Below are positions 27,288 through 36,388 of a DNA stretch of 64,000 nt, piece by piece. Below the pieces are notes generated by a model. It was not told the origin of the DNA and searched no databases. It was given only the letters and a program-made list of their open reading frames with translations. The stretch comes from Allomuricauda ruestringensis DSM 13258 (GTDB lineage: Bacteria > Bacteroidota > Bacteroidia > Flavobacteriales > Flavobacteriaceae): the NCBI RefSeq assembly GCF_000224085.1, contig NC_015945.1, positions 1 through 64,000 of the forward strand. The letters run 5' to 3'. Position 1 is the first letter of the stretch. Each line of letters begins with the position of its first letter. The position numbers were made by a program, and so were the translations under genes.

Positions 27288-27737
27288 CTAATTCTCTACT
27301 ACCCGATGCCACGTTTGGGTTCTGTACAAAAATGCTAAATAACCTCTTACTTTGAGTCGATCTTCATTATCCTCATCCAACCAGACTCTTCCTCTAAAGG
27401 TCATTGCTTGTTCGGGGTCGAACAACTTGTCTCCTTTATAAATACCTTTATTGTTTTTCTCGAAATTTTCCATGATTTTCATTCCAAGAATCGGCTTGTT
27501 TTTTCGTTCCCCATCACATTTGGTACATAAGGCCCCTTTTTTACCTTTTTCCAAAATCTTAACAACCTTGGCGTGCATTAGTCCATCTTCTTTGTAAATC
27601 TCAATGATAGCCTTGGTGATTCCATTGCGGTCATCAATAGTTTTCCACTTTCCAAAAACGGTTTGGGACCAAGTTATCTGACAAAACAGAAAACATATCA
27701 GATAAATCCATTTATTGCTCGTTTTGCTGCTTTTCAT
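27288..27737 (-). CDS. DUF2147 exported protein
   Basis: The 149-aa protein has a signal peptide (about 1-26, cleavage near TWSQ) and a DUF2147 domain beginning VFGKWKTIDDRNG, with CTKCDGERKNKPILGMKI and the C-terminal FYRTQTWHRV. Some proteins of this domain bind calcium or small ligands, but the role is not established. Its first 26 bases overlap the end of the YihY gene, indicating translational coupling. It is probably secreted to the periplasm. Confidence 0.85.
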   Translation of the reverse strand: MKSSKTSNKWIYLICFLFCQITWSQTVFGKWKTIDDRNGITKAIIEIYKEDGLMHAKVVKILEKGKKGALCTKCDGERKNKPILGMKIMENFEKNNKGIYKGDKLFDPEQAMTFRGRVWLDEDNEDRLKVRGYLAFLYRTQTWHRVVEN

Positions 27738-28692
27738 GTCTTTTTTTTAAAGAATTAATTGTGGCGTTCAATTCAAAACCTAATAATAATATATTGGAAT
27801 TTAACCATATAAACACCATTAAAATCAATAATCCTCCCAGTGCTCCATAAAGTTCGTTGTAACGAGCGAACTTCTCAACATAAATTCCGAAAAGATATGA
27901 GGTCAATAAAAACAAAAGGGTCGTAAGCAATGCCCCCCCTGAAAAAAAACGGGCCTGTCGTCCTTCTGCAGTACCAAAATAGTAAAGTATTGCCGTAGCC
28001 AGATACGAGATGCATAAAAAGAACAGCAGTTTTGCTATTTGGATGCCCAATGCATCTCCTTTTTCAATATCGGTTCCCAGTGTCCTACCAAAAAATTCAC
28101 TTGCATTCTCCACAATGTAAAACTCAAAATACACAAAAGCTACCGCTCCCAATATCAATAAGATGGAGAGGATGACGCCCACCATCAGCGCATAGGCATA
28201 TTGACGAAAGAAATTACGGGTGAGCTCTACGTGGTACGAGTATTCAAACCCACCAAAAATGGCGTTGACACCATTGGCCACCAAAAATATGGACAACAAA
28301 AAGGCCGAAGAGAGCAATCCTCCTTGTTTTTGGTCTTTTATCTGCTGATAAATCTCGCTAAAATATTCACTGGTGGCAGAAGGCAAAAAGGATTCCAAAA
28401 AGCTTAAAAACTGGGTATCAAAATTCTCATTGCCCACACTTACGTAGGGGATGATAAATGGAATCAAGGTCACCAAAAAGATAAGCAGAGGGAACAGTGC
28501 CAAAAAAATACTGAAAGCAATGGAACTTGCCCTTGTGGAAAGTGCGCCTTTCACGATTCCCACCAAATACATTTCTATCAAATCATAAAGAGAGAGCCCT
28601 TCAAAAGCTTTTAGCTTTATTTTTTTCAATAAGCGAACCAGCCAATTGATCACGGGTATTTTCTCCAATTTCTCCTCTATGGCTTTGGACAT
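27712..28692 (-). CDS. YihY/BrkB-family inner-membrane protein
   Basis: The 326-aa protein has about six transmembrane helices and family signatures: ASSIAFSIFLALFPLLIFLV, then a central AFLLSIFLVANGVNAIFGGFEY and a C-terminal YGALGGLLILMVFIWLNSN. The family was once labelled ribonuclease BN, which is incorrect for E. coli. Its transport or envelope role is not settled. It directly follows nadC (adjacent codons) and overlaps the DUF2147 gene. Confidence 0.9.
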   Translation of the reverse strand: MSKAIEEKLEKIPVINWLVRLLKKIKLKAFEGLSLYDLIEMYLVGIVKGALSTRASSIAFSIFLALFPLLIFLVTLIPFIIPYVSVGNENFDTQFLSFLESFLPSATSEYFSEIYQQIKDQKQGGLLSSAFLLSIFLVANGVNAIFGGFEYSYHVELTRNFFRQYAYALMVGVILSILLILGAVAFVYFEFYIVENASEFFGRTLGTDIEKGDALGIQIAKLLFFLCISYLATAILYYFGTAEGRQARFFSGGALLTTLLFLLTSYLFGIYVEKFARYNELYGALGGLLILMVFIWLNSNILLLGFELNATINSLKKRHEKQQNEQ

Positions 28693-29550
28693 TTAAACGG
28701 CTTTTAAACTTAAATCCATATTGTAAACAGAATGGGTAAGCGCTCCTGACGATATGTAATCCACGCCACATTCGGCATATTTACGTATGGTGTCCTCGGT
28801 GATGCCGCCCGAAGATTCGGTGAGGCACTTCCCTCCTATTCTTTTTACTGCTTCTCGGGTTTGTTCGTAATCAAAATTATCCAAAAGGATACGGTACGCG
28901 CCATCGGACTTCAATATCTCGTCCACCTCATCCAAATTTCTGGCTTCAACAATAATCTTCAATTTTTTTTCCTTTTCCTTTAAATAATCCTGCGTTTTTT
29001 GAATGGCTTTGGTAATTCCGCCTGCAAAATCGATATGGTTGTCCTTGAGCATGATCATATCGTAGAGAGCAAACCTATGGTTTTCTCCCCCACCTATTTT
29101 TACGGCCCATTTTTCAAGAGCACGAATTCCAGGAGTGGTCTTTCGGGTATCCAATATTTTGGTCTCTGTTCCATCTAAAATCGATACAAAATCCTGGGTT
29201 TTGGTGGCAATGGCACTCATCCGCTGCATGGCATTGAGCACCAATCGTTCTGCTTTTAGAATATTTTGGGAACTTCCCGCCACATAGAAGGCGATATCAC
29301 CATACTTGACAGCGGCTCCGTCTTCCAGCAATATTTCCATTGTTAAATCGGGGTCAACATAGTTGAACACCTTTTTTGCAAATTCAACTCCTGCAAGGGT
29401 ACCTTCGTCCTTTACCAGTAGCTTTGCTTTTCCTTGTGCTGATGCAGGAATACACGCCAGAGAGCTGTGGTCTCCATCACCAACATCCTCCCTAACGGCA
29501 TTGGCAATGATCAAATCCAGTTCATTTTGAAATTGTTCTTCGGAAATCAT
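28693..29550 (-). CDS. nadC: Nicotinate-nucleotide pyrophosphorylase (carboxylating)
   Basis: NadC (quinolinate phosphoribosyltransferase) makes nicotinate mononucleotide from quinolinate and PRPP in de novo NAD synthesis. The 285-aa protein has the family features: GDHSSLACIPA near the N-terminus, ERLVLNAMQRMSAIAT, LDTRKTTPGIRALEKWAV with the PRPP-binding Arg and Lys residues, and the C-terminal ESSGGITEDTIRKYAECGVD. It heads a minus-strand gene cluster and is divergent from rlmH. Confidence 0.96.
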   Translation of the reverse strand: MISEEQFQNELDLIIANAVREDVGDGDHSSLACIPASAQGKAKLLVKDEGTLAGVEFAKKVFNYVDPDLTMEILLEDGAAVKYGDIAFYVAGSSQNILKAERLVLNAMQRMSAIATKTQDFVSILDGTETKILDTRKTTPGIRALEKWAVKIGGGENHRFALYDMIMLKDNHIDFAGGITKAIQKTQDYLKEKEKKLKIIVEARNLDEVDEILKSDGAYRILLDNFDYEQTREAVKRIGGKCLTESSGGITEDTIRKYAECGVDYISSGALTHSVYNMDLSLKAV

Positions 29551-29642
29551 CCAATTGGGCTTTTAACGAAAATAGTAAAAACATTGTTCGGTGTCCACGA
29601 CTTGAGTATGCATAATTTACGCTGAAACGTTTATTTTTGGGC

Positions 29643-30116
29643 ATGCAGATTACTTTGATTGCCATTGGGAAAACCGACAAGTCTGAACTTGAAGAACTTA
29701 TAGCCGTTTATGAGAAGCGGCTGAAGCATTATATCAAGTTTCAAATAGATATAATTCCCGATATAAAAAACAGAAAAAATCTTTCCGAAGCCCAACAAAA
29801 GGAAAAAGAGGGCGAACTCATTTTGGCACAACTGCAACCAACGGACACTTTAATCTTGCTTGACGAGAAGGGAAAGCAATACTCCTCCTTGGATTTTGCC
29901 CAGTTCTTGCAAAAAAAGATGAACAGCGGCATTAAAAACCTTGTTCTGGCCATTGGTGGCCCCTATGGTTTTAGCAATACTGTTTACGCCAAAAGTTCGG
30001 GAAAAATAAGTTTGTCCAAAATGACATTTTCCCACCAAATGGTACGGTTGTTTATTGTGGAGCAAATTTATAGGGGATTCACCATTCTTCGGAATGAACC
30101 TTACCACCATCAATGA
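29643..30116 (+). CDS. rlmH: 23S rRNA (pseudouridine1915-N3)-methyltransferase RlmH
   Basis: RlmH is a small SPOUT enzyme that methylates pseudouridine 1915 in helix 69 of 23S rRNA in assembled 70S ribosomes. I start it at the ATG at 29643 (MQITLIAIGKTD), not the TTG two codons earlier. The knot motifs LLDEKGKQYSS, LAIGGPYGF and the C-terminal FTILRNEPYHH are all present. Length is 157 aa, typical. It is divergent from nadC and convergent to the SerB-SerA gene. Confidence 0.96.
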   Translation: MQITLIAIGKTDKSELEELIAVYEKRLKHYIKFQIDIIPDIKNRKNLSEAQQKEKEGELILAQLQPTDTLILLDEKGKQYSSLDFAQFLQKKMNSGIKNLVLAIGGPYGFSNTVYAKSSGKISLSKMTFSHQMVRLFIVEQIYRGFTILRNEPYHHQ

Positions 30117-30197
30117 GATAATTGGAGGCAAGAGCCAGGAGCCAAGACCAAAACTGTCCTTGTTCCTGTTTCTTGAAGCGCAGTGGTCTTCCTTTTG

Positions 30198-32090
30198 TTA
30201 ATAAAGCACCCTAAACTTAATGGTGTTCTCAATTTTCTTGAGCGCTTTGATCACATCTTTATCATATTCCTTGTCCAAATCGGTGATGACATACCCTACG
30301 TCGCTATCCGTGGAGAGGTATTGACCAGAAATATTAAGCCCATATTGAGCTAATATTTCGTTGATCTTAGCCATAATGCCTGGAACATTTCGGTGGATGT
30401 GCAAAAATCGGTGCGCCTTGTTTTGTTTGGGCAATCTAATATTGGGGAAATTAACGGCGTCCACTGTATTTCCGGAGTTGATGTAGTCCATGATCTTATT
30501 CGGCACAAAATCAGCAATGTCTCTTTGCGCTTCCTCAGTGCTACCGCCAATATGCGGAGTCAAAATCACATTGGACAAACCTTGCAAGGGTGTTTCAAAC
30601 GCTCCGTTGCTCCGTGGTTCGGATGGGTACACATCTATAGCTGCACCACCTAGTTTTCCGCTATTCAAAGCGCTTGCCAGTGCATCAATATCCACCACAA
30701 AACCTCTGGAAAGATTGATGAGCTTGGCACCATCTTTCATTTGGTTGATTTCACGTTCCCCGATAAAGTTCCTATTGGCCTTGTTATCATCTACATGAAG
30801 TGTAACTACATCAGAAACGGACAACAAATCCTCCAAAGTGTCACATTTTACGGCGTTACCAAGCGCTAATTGGTCGTTAACATCGTAATAATACACTTTC
30901 ATGCCCATGGCTTCGGCCAAAACGGACATTTGTTTACCTATGTTACCGTAACCTACAATACCAAGATTCTTACCTCGCACTTCTTGTGACCCAATGGCTG
31001 TTTTGTTCCATTCCCCGTTGTGAATTTCCGTACTACGTGGAAAAATGCTACGCATTAGCATAATGGTCTGCCCAATGGCAAGTTCCACTACAGAACGGGT
31101 ATTACTGTAGGGAGCATTGAACACAACCACACCCTTCCTTTTACTATAATCCAAATCTATCTGCGTGGTACCGATGCAAAATGCACCGACCACCAATAAT
31201 TTATCGGCGGCATCCAGTACTTTTTGGGTGACTTGGGTCTTAGACCTAATACCCAAAACATGCACACCTTTAATACGTTCGATAAGGTCTTCCTCGGAAA
31301 GGCTGGTTTTGATCAGCTCTACAGAAAAACCTTCTTCGGAAAGATTTTCGAAAGCTGCAGGGTGTACATTTTCCAGTAATAGGATCTTAATTCTGTTCTT
31401 GGGGTATGATAAGTTTCTTGGCAAATCGTTCACAAATAAAAATTCATCTAGGTTAGGTGCTACGTGATCGGCATTGTTCGTTGCTTTTTCACGATGTACA
31501 TTTTCGGTATAGGCGAAAAATTTATGGGCAATACCGGCCTCGCGCATTACATAATCGCTATAACCGTCGCCAATTACCTGGACCTCGCCTTCCAAGTCCA
31601 AGTTTTTTAAACACTCTATTTTACCGTTATGGGCGGCCAAAACATTGGTTTCATCAAAGCCGATGATATTTCCGGCATCATCAAAAGTAAAGGTGTTGGC
31701 ATACACCCGGTCGGATGGAATGTTGTACTCTTCAACAATAGGATCTATAAATTCCTTGAAGCCACAGGAAATTACGTAGATGTGGTCGGAAAACTCGTGA
31801 AAGAATTCCTTGTTCGATGCGATTGATTTCGAAATTTTTTGACGCAGCTCCACCACCAAGTCATCCAAATCACTTTTGTTGGCATTCAGCAAACGGATTC
31901 TTTGTTCCAAGGATTCTGTAAAGGAAATGTCCCCATCGATTCCTAAATTGGTTATTCTCTGTATCTCCGCCACAATCTCATCCCTTTTGGGATTGTTTTG
32001 CAACGTCATTTCCGCCAAAACATCCAAAGCCTCAACCCGTGTGAGCGTGCTATCAAAATCGAACACATATTTACGTGCAGTTTCCACCAT
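30198..32090 (-). CDS. serA: SerB-SerA fusion: phosphoserine phosphatase plus D-3-phosphoglycerate dehydrogenase
   Basis: The start at 32090 (MVETARKYVFDFDSTLTRVE) is chosen because it places the HAD motif DFDST at 11-15, and the upstream extension is not HAD-like. Residues about 8-225 form a HAD phosphatase with VISCGFKEFIDPIV and GDGYSDYVMREAG. Residues about 235-540 form SerA: Rossmann GIVGYGNIGKQ, catalytic His in TPHIGGSTEEAQRD. The last 80 residues are an ACT domain, a likely serine-feedback site. One 630-aa protein thus joins the first and last steps of serine synthesis. SerC is not in the window. Phosphatase substrate is inferred, not proven. Confidence 0.88.
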   Translation of the reverse strand: MVETARKYVFDFDSTLTRVEALDVLAEMTLQNNPKRDEIVAEIQRITNLGIDGDISFTESLEQRIRLLNANKSDLDDLVVELRQKISKSIASNKEFFHEFSDHIYVISCGFKEFIDPIVEEYNIPSDRVYANTFTFDDAGNIIGFDETNVLAAHNGKIECLKNLDLEGEVQVIGDGYSDYVMREAGIAHKFFAYTENVHREKATNNADHVAPNLDEFLFVNDLPRNLSYPKNRIKILLLENVHPAAFENLSEEGFSVELIKTSLSEEDLIERIKGVHVLGIRSKTQVTQKVLDAADKLLVVGAFCIGTTQIDLDYSKRKGVVVFNAPYSNTRSVVELAIGQTIMLMRSIFPRSTEIHNGEWNKTAIGSQEVRGKNLGIVGYGNIGKQMSVLAEAMGMKVYYYDVNDQLALGNAVKCDTLEDLLSVSDVVTLHVDDNKANRNFIGEREINQMKDGAKLINLSRGFVVDIDALASALNSGKLGGAAIDVYPSEPRSNGAFETPLQGLSNVILTPHIGGSTEEAQRDIADFVPNKIMDYINSGNTVDAVNFPNIRLPKQNKAHRFLHIHRNVPGIMAKINEILAQYGLNISGQYLSTDSDVGYVITDLDKEYDKDVIKALKKIENTIKFRVLY

Positions 32091-32433
32091 GAGTCCTTCC
32101 AAAAAATTAAGCCACAAAATTAAACATAAATTTCATCCTTAGAATCGGAACTCATCAAAAACCTTACAGATTTGCGGATAAATCAAAAATCCATTACGAT
32201 TTGTTTCAAATGGCACCTAAATTTTTGCAATCACGTATGGATTGAGTTCAATTGTCAAGTTCAAACTCAAGTATTAAGTTCAAGTTTCAAATCTAAATTC
32301 CAAAAAGCAGTTCGCGGTTGCAGTTTGCAGTCAATGAACGTATAGATTGCCCAGTCTTTAGTCTTGTCTCTTATTTCTTGTCTCCTGTGTCTTGTCTCTT
32401 ATATCTATCCCCAACCAAGTTACATCCCAACTA
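32091..32433. other. Gene-free interval with word-like repeats
   Basis: No gene is visible in these 343 bases. They hold degenerate repeated words: CAAGTTCAA variants at 32256-32290, GCAGTTCGCG..GCAGTTTGCAGTC at 32307-32332, and CTTGTCTCTTAT-type repeats at 32363-32402. Such slippage-like tracts also occur at 19.9 and 62.7 kb. Confidence 0.5.
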
Positions 32434-32886
32434 TCAAAACCAACGTCTGGTCAACTTACAATAGATACTGTACTCCTTACCAAACTTTTCCTGTAGGGCT
32501 TCCTCTTCGGGTTTGATTTGAAAACGGTTCATATAGGACACAAAACCCGCTGCAATAAGTGTGTTGAAGGCATTGCCCAGCTTTAGACCAAAGGCTAACA
32601 GAAAAAGGAGCATTCCCAAATACATGGGGTTACGGGTGAAATTGTAGATGCCATTGGTTACCAATTTGGATGCTTTATTTGGGTTCAATGGGTCCGTCGT
32701 AGTCTTTTTTGCCAAAAATTGGATTACGGAAATCAAGATTACCAAAATCCCTACTCCAAACAGAAACATCCCCAGCTCCTGCTTACCAAAAAATTCAAAC
32801 TCACCTACTGGCAAAAATTTGTCCAAAACATACATTAATCCTCCAAAAACCAACATCACCAATGCTGGTGGCACTTTCACTTTCAT
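32434..32886 (-). CDS. Isoprenylcysteine carboxyl methyltransferase-family membrane protein
   Basis: The 150-aa protein has four hydrophobic helices and the ICMT/PEMT-like C-terminal signature: LVTNGIYNFTRNPMYLGMLL near 84-103, then EEEALQEKFGKEYSIYCKLTRRWF (Glu pair and YxxY-like end). Bacterial members are presumed SAM-dependent methyltransferases of lipids or small molecules, but substrates are mostly unknown. Divergent from rdgB and monocistronic. Confidence 0.85.
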   Translation of the reverse strand: MKVKVPPALVMLVFGGLMYVLDKFLPVGEFEFFGKQELGMFLFGVGILVILISVIQFLAKKTTTDPLNPNKASKLVTNGIYNFTRNPMYLGMLLFLLAFGLKLGNAFNTLIAAGFVSYMNRFQIKPEEEALQEKFGKEYSIYCKLTRRWF

Positions 32887-32912
32887 ACAAATCGGTTAAA
32901 CTTCGAAATTAC

Positions 32913-32920
32913 TACTTTTG
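32913..32920 (+). promoter_or_regulatory. -7 promoter box for rdgB
   Basis: TACTTTTG matches TAnnTTTG, 25 bases before the TTG start codon of rdgB. This spacing supports the TTG as the true start. Confidence 0.5.
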
Positions 32921-32945
32921 AACCTCAAATAGAACCCTTTTTGAC

Positions 32946-33527
32946 TTGAAACTAGTTTTTGCCACCCATAACGACCATAAGCTGAAAGAAGTTCAGCAAT
33001 TACTTCCTAAAAACATAGAGCTTCTATCCTTAAAAGATATTGAGTGCTTTGATGAAATTCCCGAAACAGGCGATACCTTGGAAGAAAACGCAAAAATTAA
33101 AGCGGATTTTGTGACCAAAACCTATGGTTTAAACTGTTTTTCGGACGATACCGGTTTGCTGGTCGATGCTTTGGATGGAACACCAGGAGTTTATTCCGCC
33201 AGATATGCGGGGGAACAAAAAAGCGCCAAGGACAATATGGCGAAATTGTTATCTGAACTAAAAGGAGCAAACGACCGTGCAGCACATTTTAAAACTGTGA
33301 TCCATTTGAACCTGCAAGGCAACAGTTACACGTTTGAAGGTATCGTCGATGGTCTCATCACAGAAGCGGAATGGGGTTTCGGCGGGTTTGGTTACGACCC
33401 TATTTTTAGGCCCAATGGATTCGACAAAACCTTTGGCGAACTGCCACCAGAGACAAAAAACGCTATAAGCCACCGAGGTAGGGCCATTCAAAAATTGGTT
33501 GATTTTTTAAAAAAAAGTGCCTCATAG
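32946..33527 (+). CDS. rdgB: Non-canonical purine NTP pyrophosphatase (RdgB/HAM1)
   Basis: The enzyme removes dITP, XTP and dHAPTP from the nucleotide pool by hydrolysis to monophosphates. The sequence starts KLVFATHNDHKLKEVQQLL directly after a TTG codon. A stop lies nine codons upstream in frame with no ATG between, so TTG must be the initiator. Family motifs: FSDDTGLLVDALDGTPGVYS, GFGYDPIF and SHRGRAIQKL at the C-terminus. Length 193 aa is normal. Confidence 0.96.
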   Translation: MKLVFATHNDHKLKEVQQLLPKNIELLSLKDIECFDEIPETGDTLEENAKIKADFVTKTYGLNCFSDDTGLLVDALDGTPGVYSARYAGEQKSAKDNMAKLLSELKGANDRAAHFKTVIHLNLQGNSYTFEGIVDGLITEAEWGFGGFGYDPIFRPNGFDKTFGELPPETKNAISHRGRAIQKLVDFLKKSAS

Positions 33528-33549
33528 CTTCCACGGAATAAAATTAACG

Positions 33550-33557
33550 TACCTTTG
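33550..33557 (+). promoter_or_regulatory. -7 promoter box of the DEAD-box helicase
   Basis: TACCTTTG matches TAnnTTTG and lies 114 bases before the ATG, implying a leader of about 105 bases. The leader contains AAATCGC (33619-33625) and its inverse GCGATTT (33648-33654). Confidence 0.5.
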
Positions 33558-33671
33558 CCGCTTTATTAACGCCGCCGGTATGGGCAAGGTGTTGTGATGG
33601 GCTTAAATGGGTTATACAAAATCGCTCTATACAACACAAACATATTTGCGATTTAAGGTATATACACCGCT

Positions 33672-35432
33672 ATGACAAAATTTGAAGCCTTGGGGTTGGA
33701 CAAACCCCTATTGGATGCTATTTCCGACCTCGGATTTGAATCCCCATCAGAAGTACAAGAAAAATCAATCCCAGTTTTATTGGAAAAGGAAACCGATTTG
33801 GTGGCCTTGGCACAAACAGGAACAGGTAAAACTGCTGCGTTTGGATTTCCGATGATTCAAAAAATCCAAGAAGAAAGCCGAACCACCCAAGGATTGATTC
33901 TCTCCCCAACAAGAGAGCTATGTTTACAGATTACAAACGAGTTAAAACTCTATTCCAAATACATAAAAGGACTTAATGTTGTTGCCATTTATGGTGGCGC
34001 CAGCATTACGGAACAAGCACGACAAATAAAAAAAGGAGCGCAGATTGTTGTTGCTACTCCAGGTCGTATGAAGGATATGATCGGCCGAAGAATGGTAGAT
34101 ATTTCCAAAATTGATTATTGTGTCTTGGATGAAGCCGATGAAATGTTGAACATGGGCTTCTTTGAAGACATTAAAGACATTCTATCCAACACTCCCAAAG
34201 AAAAGTTGACGTGGCTTTTTTCTGCAACCATGCCCAAAGAAGTGGCTACGATTGCCAAAAAGTTCATGAACAATCCTGTTGAGATCACTGTTGGATCTAA
34301 AAATGCAGGTGCATCCACCGTACAGCATGAATATTATGTGGTAGGCGGACGTGACCGTTATGCAGCGCTTAAGCGTTTGGCAGATGCCAATCCGGGAATT
34401 TTCTCCGTGGTGTTCTGCAGAACCAAAAGGGATACGCAACGTGTGGCTGAAAAATTGATTGAGGATGGGTACAATGCCGGAGCTTTGCATGGCGACTTGA
34501 GTCAAAACCAAAGAGATTTGGTAATGAACTCGTTCCGAAAGAAACAGGTACAAATGTTGGTAGCTACCGATGTTGCTGCCCGTGGTATTGATGTGGACGA
34601 TATTACACACGTAATCAACTACCAATTGCCCGATGAAATTGAAACCTACACCCACCGTAGTGGACGTACAGGACGTGCTGGCAAATCCGGTATCTCCATG
34701 GTTATCATCACCCGCTCCGAACTTCGCAAGATCAAAGCCATCGAGAAAAAGATTCAGCAGGAATTCATAGCCAAACAGATTCCGGATGGCATTGAAATCT
34801 GTGAGATTCAGTTGTATCATTTGGCCAATAAAATCAAGGAAACCAAGATCAATAAAGAGATTGAGAGTTACCTACCCGCCATTAACGATGTTTTGGAAGG
34901 TATTGACCGTGACGAACTCATCAAAAAAATTGTTTCCGTAGAATTTACCCAGTTTTATAACTACTACAGTAAATCCAAAGACCTTAACAGTCAGGATTCC
35001 AGTAAGGACAGAGGAACTTCCAAAGGAGATATTCCATCAGAAGGTTCAGTTCGCTATTTTATCAATGTTGGGGAACGCGATGGTTACGACTGGATGTCTT
35101 TGAAAGATTTCCTTCGTGACACGTTAAAATTGGAAAAAGAGGATATCTACAATGTAGACACAAAAGACACCTTCTCGTTCTTTAATTCTGATGCACAACT
35201 GACCGAATTTATTCTTCAAACCTTTACCGAATTCAAGGTAGATGGCCGTTTTATTAATGTTGAAGTATCCAAAAACCCTGGCGGTAGCGGCGGTGGCGGA
35301 AAAGGAGGCAAAAAACGTCGTGGTAAAAAAGGTGGAGGATACCGCGGTGGGAATAAATCCTACAAAGGCGGAGGCGGAAAAAAAGGAAGTTACGGAAAAA
35401 AAGGAGGCAAGAAAAAGCAGGGCTTTTATTAG
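33672..35432 (+). CDS. DEAD-box RNA helicase with DbpA-type RNA-binding domain
   Basis: This ATP-dependent RNA helicase of the DeaD/CsdA type is likely involved in ribosome assembly or cold adaptation. Motifs: Q motif (FESPSEVQEKSIP), I AQTGTGKT at 47-54, Ia PTRELCLQ, II DEAD at 153-156, III SAT, V ATDVAARGIDV, VI HRSGRTGRAGKSG. A DbpA-like RNA-binding domain spans about 450-535 (VRYFINVGERDGYDW ... GRFINVEVSK). A 45-residue Gly/Lys/Arg-rich tail follows. The long leader resembles those of cold-inducible helicase genes, but this is inference. Confidence 0.93.
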   Translation: MTKFEALGLDKPLLDAISDLGFESPSEVQEKSIPVLLEKETDLVALAQTGTGKTAAFGFPMIQKIQEESRTTQGLILSPTRELCLQITNELKLYSKYIKGLNVVAIYGGASITEQARQIKKGAQIVVATPGRMKDMIGRRMVDISKIDYCVLDEADEMLNMGFFEDIKDILSNTPKEKLTWLFSATMPKEVATIAKKFMNNPVEITVGSKNAGASTVQHEYYVVGGRDRYAALKRLADANPGIFSVVFCRTKRDTQRVAEKLIEDGYNAGALHGDLSQNQRDLVMNSFRKKQVQMLVATDVAARGIDVDDITHVINYQLPDEIETYTHRSGRTGRAGKSGISMVIITRSELRKIKAIEKKIQQEFIAKQIPDGIEICEIQLYHLANKIKETKINKEIESYLPAINDVLEGIDRDELIKKIVSVEFTQFYNYYSKSKDLNSQDSSKDRGTSKGDIPSEGSVRYFINVGERDGYDWMSLKDFLRDTLKLEKEDIYNVDTKDTFSFFNSDAQLTEFILQTFTEFKVDGRFINVEVSKNPGGSGGGGKGGKKRRGKKGGGYRGGNKSYKGGGGKKGSYGKKGGKKKQGFY

Positions 35433-35507
35433 TTAATTCTATATTAAATGGTAAGCCTCTCCTATTTATTTTTCTTTGTTTAGTACTTTTATAGCTACAA
35501 AGGTTGC

Positions 35508-36290
35508 ATGAGAAGATTACTACTTATACTATTGTCCCTAATCCCACTGCTCGGTTTTTCTCAAGTTGAAGACGATCAAAACCAAGAGGTAAAAGAGTTT
35601 ACCGCCACAGTGATCAATGCCCAAACGGAATTTCCTTTGGAAAGTGTGCACGTGGTGAACCTGAACCAAGTAAAAGGTACCATTACAAACCAGAATGGTA
35701 AGTTTACCATACCTGCGGCGGTTAACGATACGCTTTACTTTTCGTATTTAGGATTTAAAACCCAAAAAGTAAGGGTTACCAACGATATGTTCCGGTATGG
35801 GAACACTGAAATAGCTTTGACAGAGCTCGCCTATGCACTTGAAGAAGTGGTTGTAAGGCCATATCAACTTACAGGCTATCTGGAAATTGATGTTAAGAAC
35901 CTTCCAGTAAACAATGCGTATCAGTACAGTATTTCTGGTCTCAATACCAGTTATGAGGCCGGGAATAAAAGTCCGAGTGCGGTAACCAAGGTTTTGGGAG
36001 CCATTCTTAATCCAGCAGACCTCTTGCGAAATCTTTTTGGAAAAAAACCAAGGCAAATGCGCAAATTGCGGCAAATCAAAGAGGATGATAATATTAGAGA
36101 CCTCTTGGCATCAAAATTTGATAGGGAAACCTTAACAGAACTGCTGCAACTTGAGAAAGTGGATATTGAGGACATTCTCAATAACTGCAACTACTCCAAG
36201 TCCTTTATTAAAACAGCTAACGATCTTCAGATTTTAGATGCAATTTCCAGCTGCTACGAAGAGTATAAAGTGCTGAACAGAAATAAATAA
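35508..36290 (+). CDS. Exported protein with CarboxypepD_reg-like domain
   Basis: The 260-aa protein has a signal peptide (RRLLLILLSLIPLLGFSQ) and a carboxypeptidase-regulatory-like beta-sandwich (about 30-115: FTATVINAQTEFPLESVHV, NQNGKFTIPAAVNDTLYFSY). The rest is helical and charged, with LRNLFGKKPRQMRKLRQIKE. This domain is common at the N-terminus of TonB-dependent receptors, but here no barrel follows, so it is a stand-alone periplasmic or surface protein. The function is unknown. Confidence 0.8.
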   Translation: MRRLLLILLSLIPLLGFSQVEDDQNQEVKEFTATVINAQTEFPLESVHVVNLNQVKGTITNQNGKFTIPAAVNDTLYFSYLGFKTQKVRVTNDMFRYGNTEIALTELAYALEEVVVRPYQLTGYLEIDVKNLPVNNAYQYSISGLNTSYEAGNKSPSAVTKVLGAILNPADLLRNLFGKKPRQMRKLRQIKEDDNIRDLLASKFDRETLTELLQLEKVDIEDILNNCNYSKSFIKTANDLQILDAISSCYEEYKVLNRNK

Positions 36291-36388
36291 TCATCGACTG
36301 AATCCAACTCTTGGGATAGTCCTGCCCCGCTATAAATAAATTTCATATTTACATATTCATTTTATAGCTTTAGACAAAATCCCAATTC

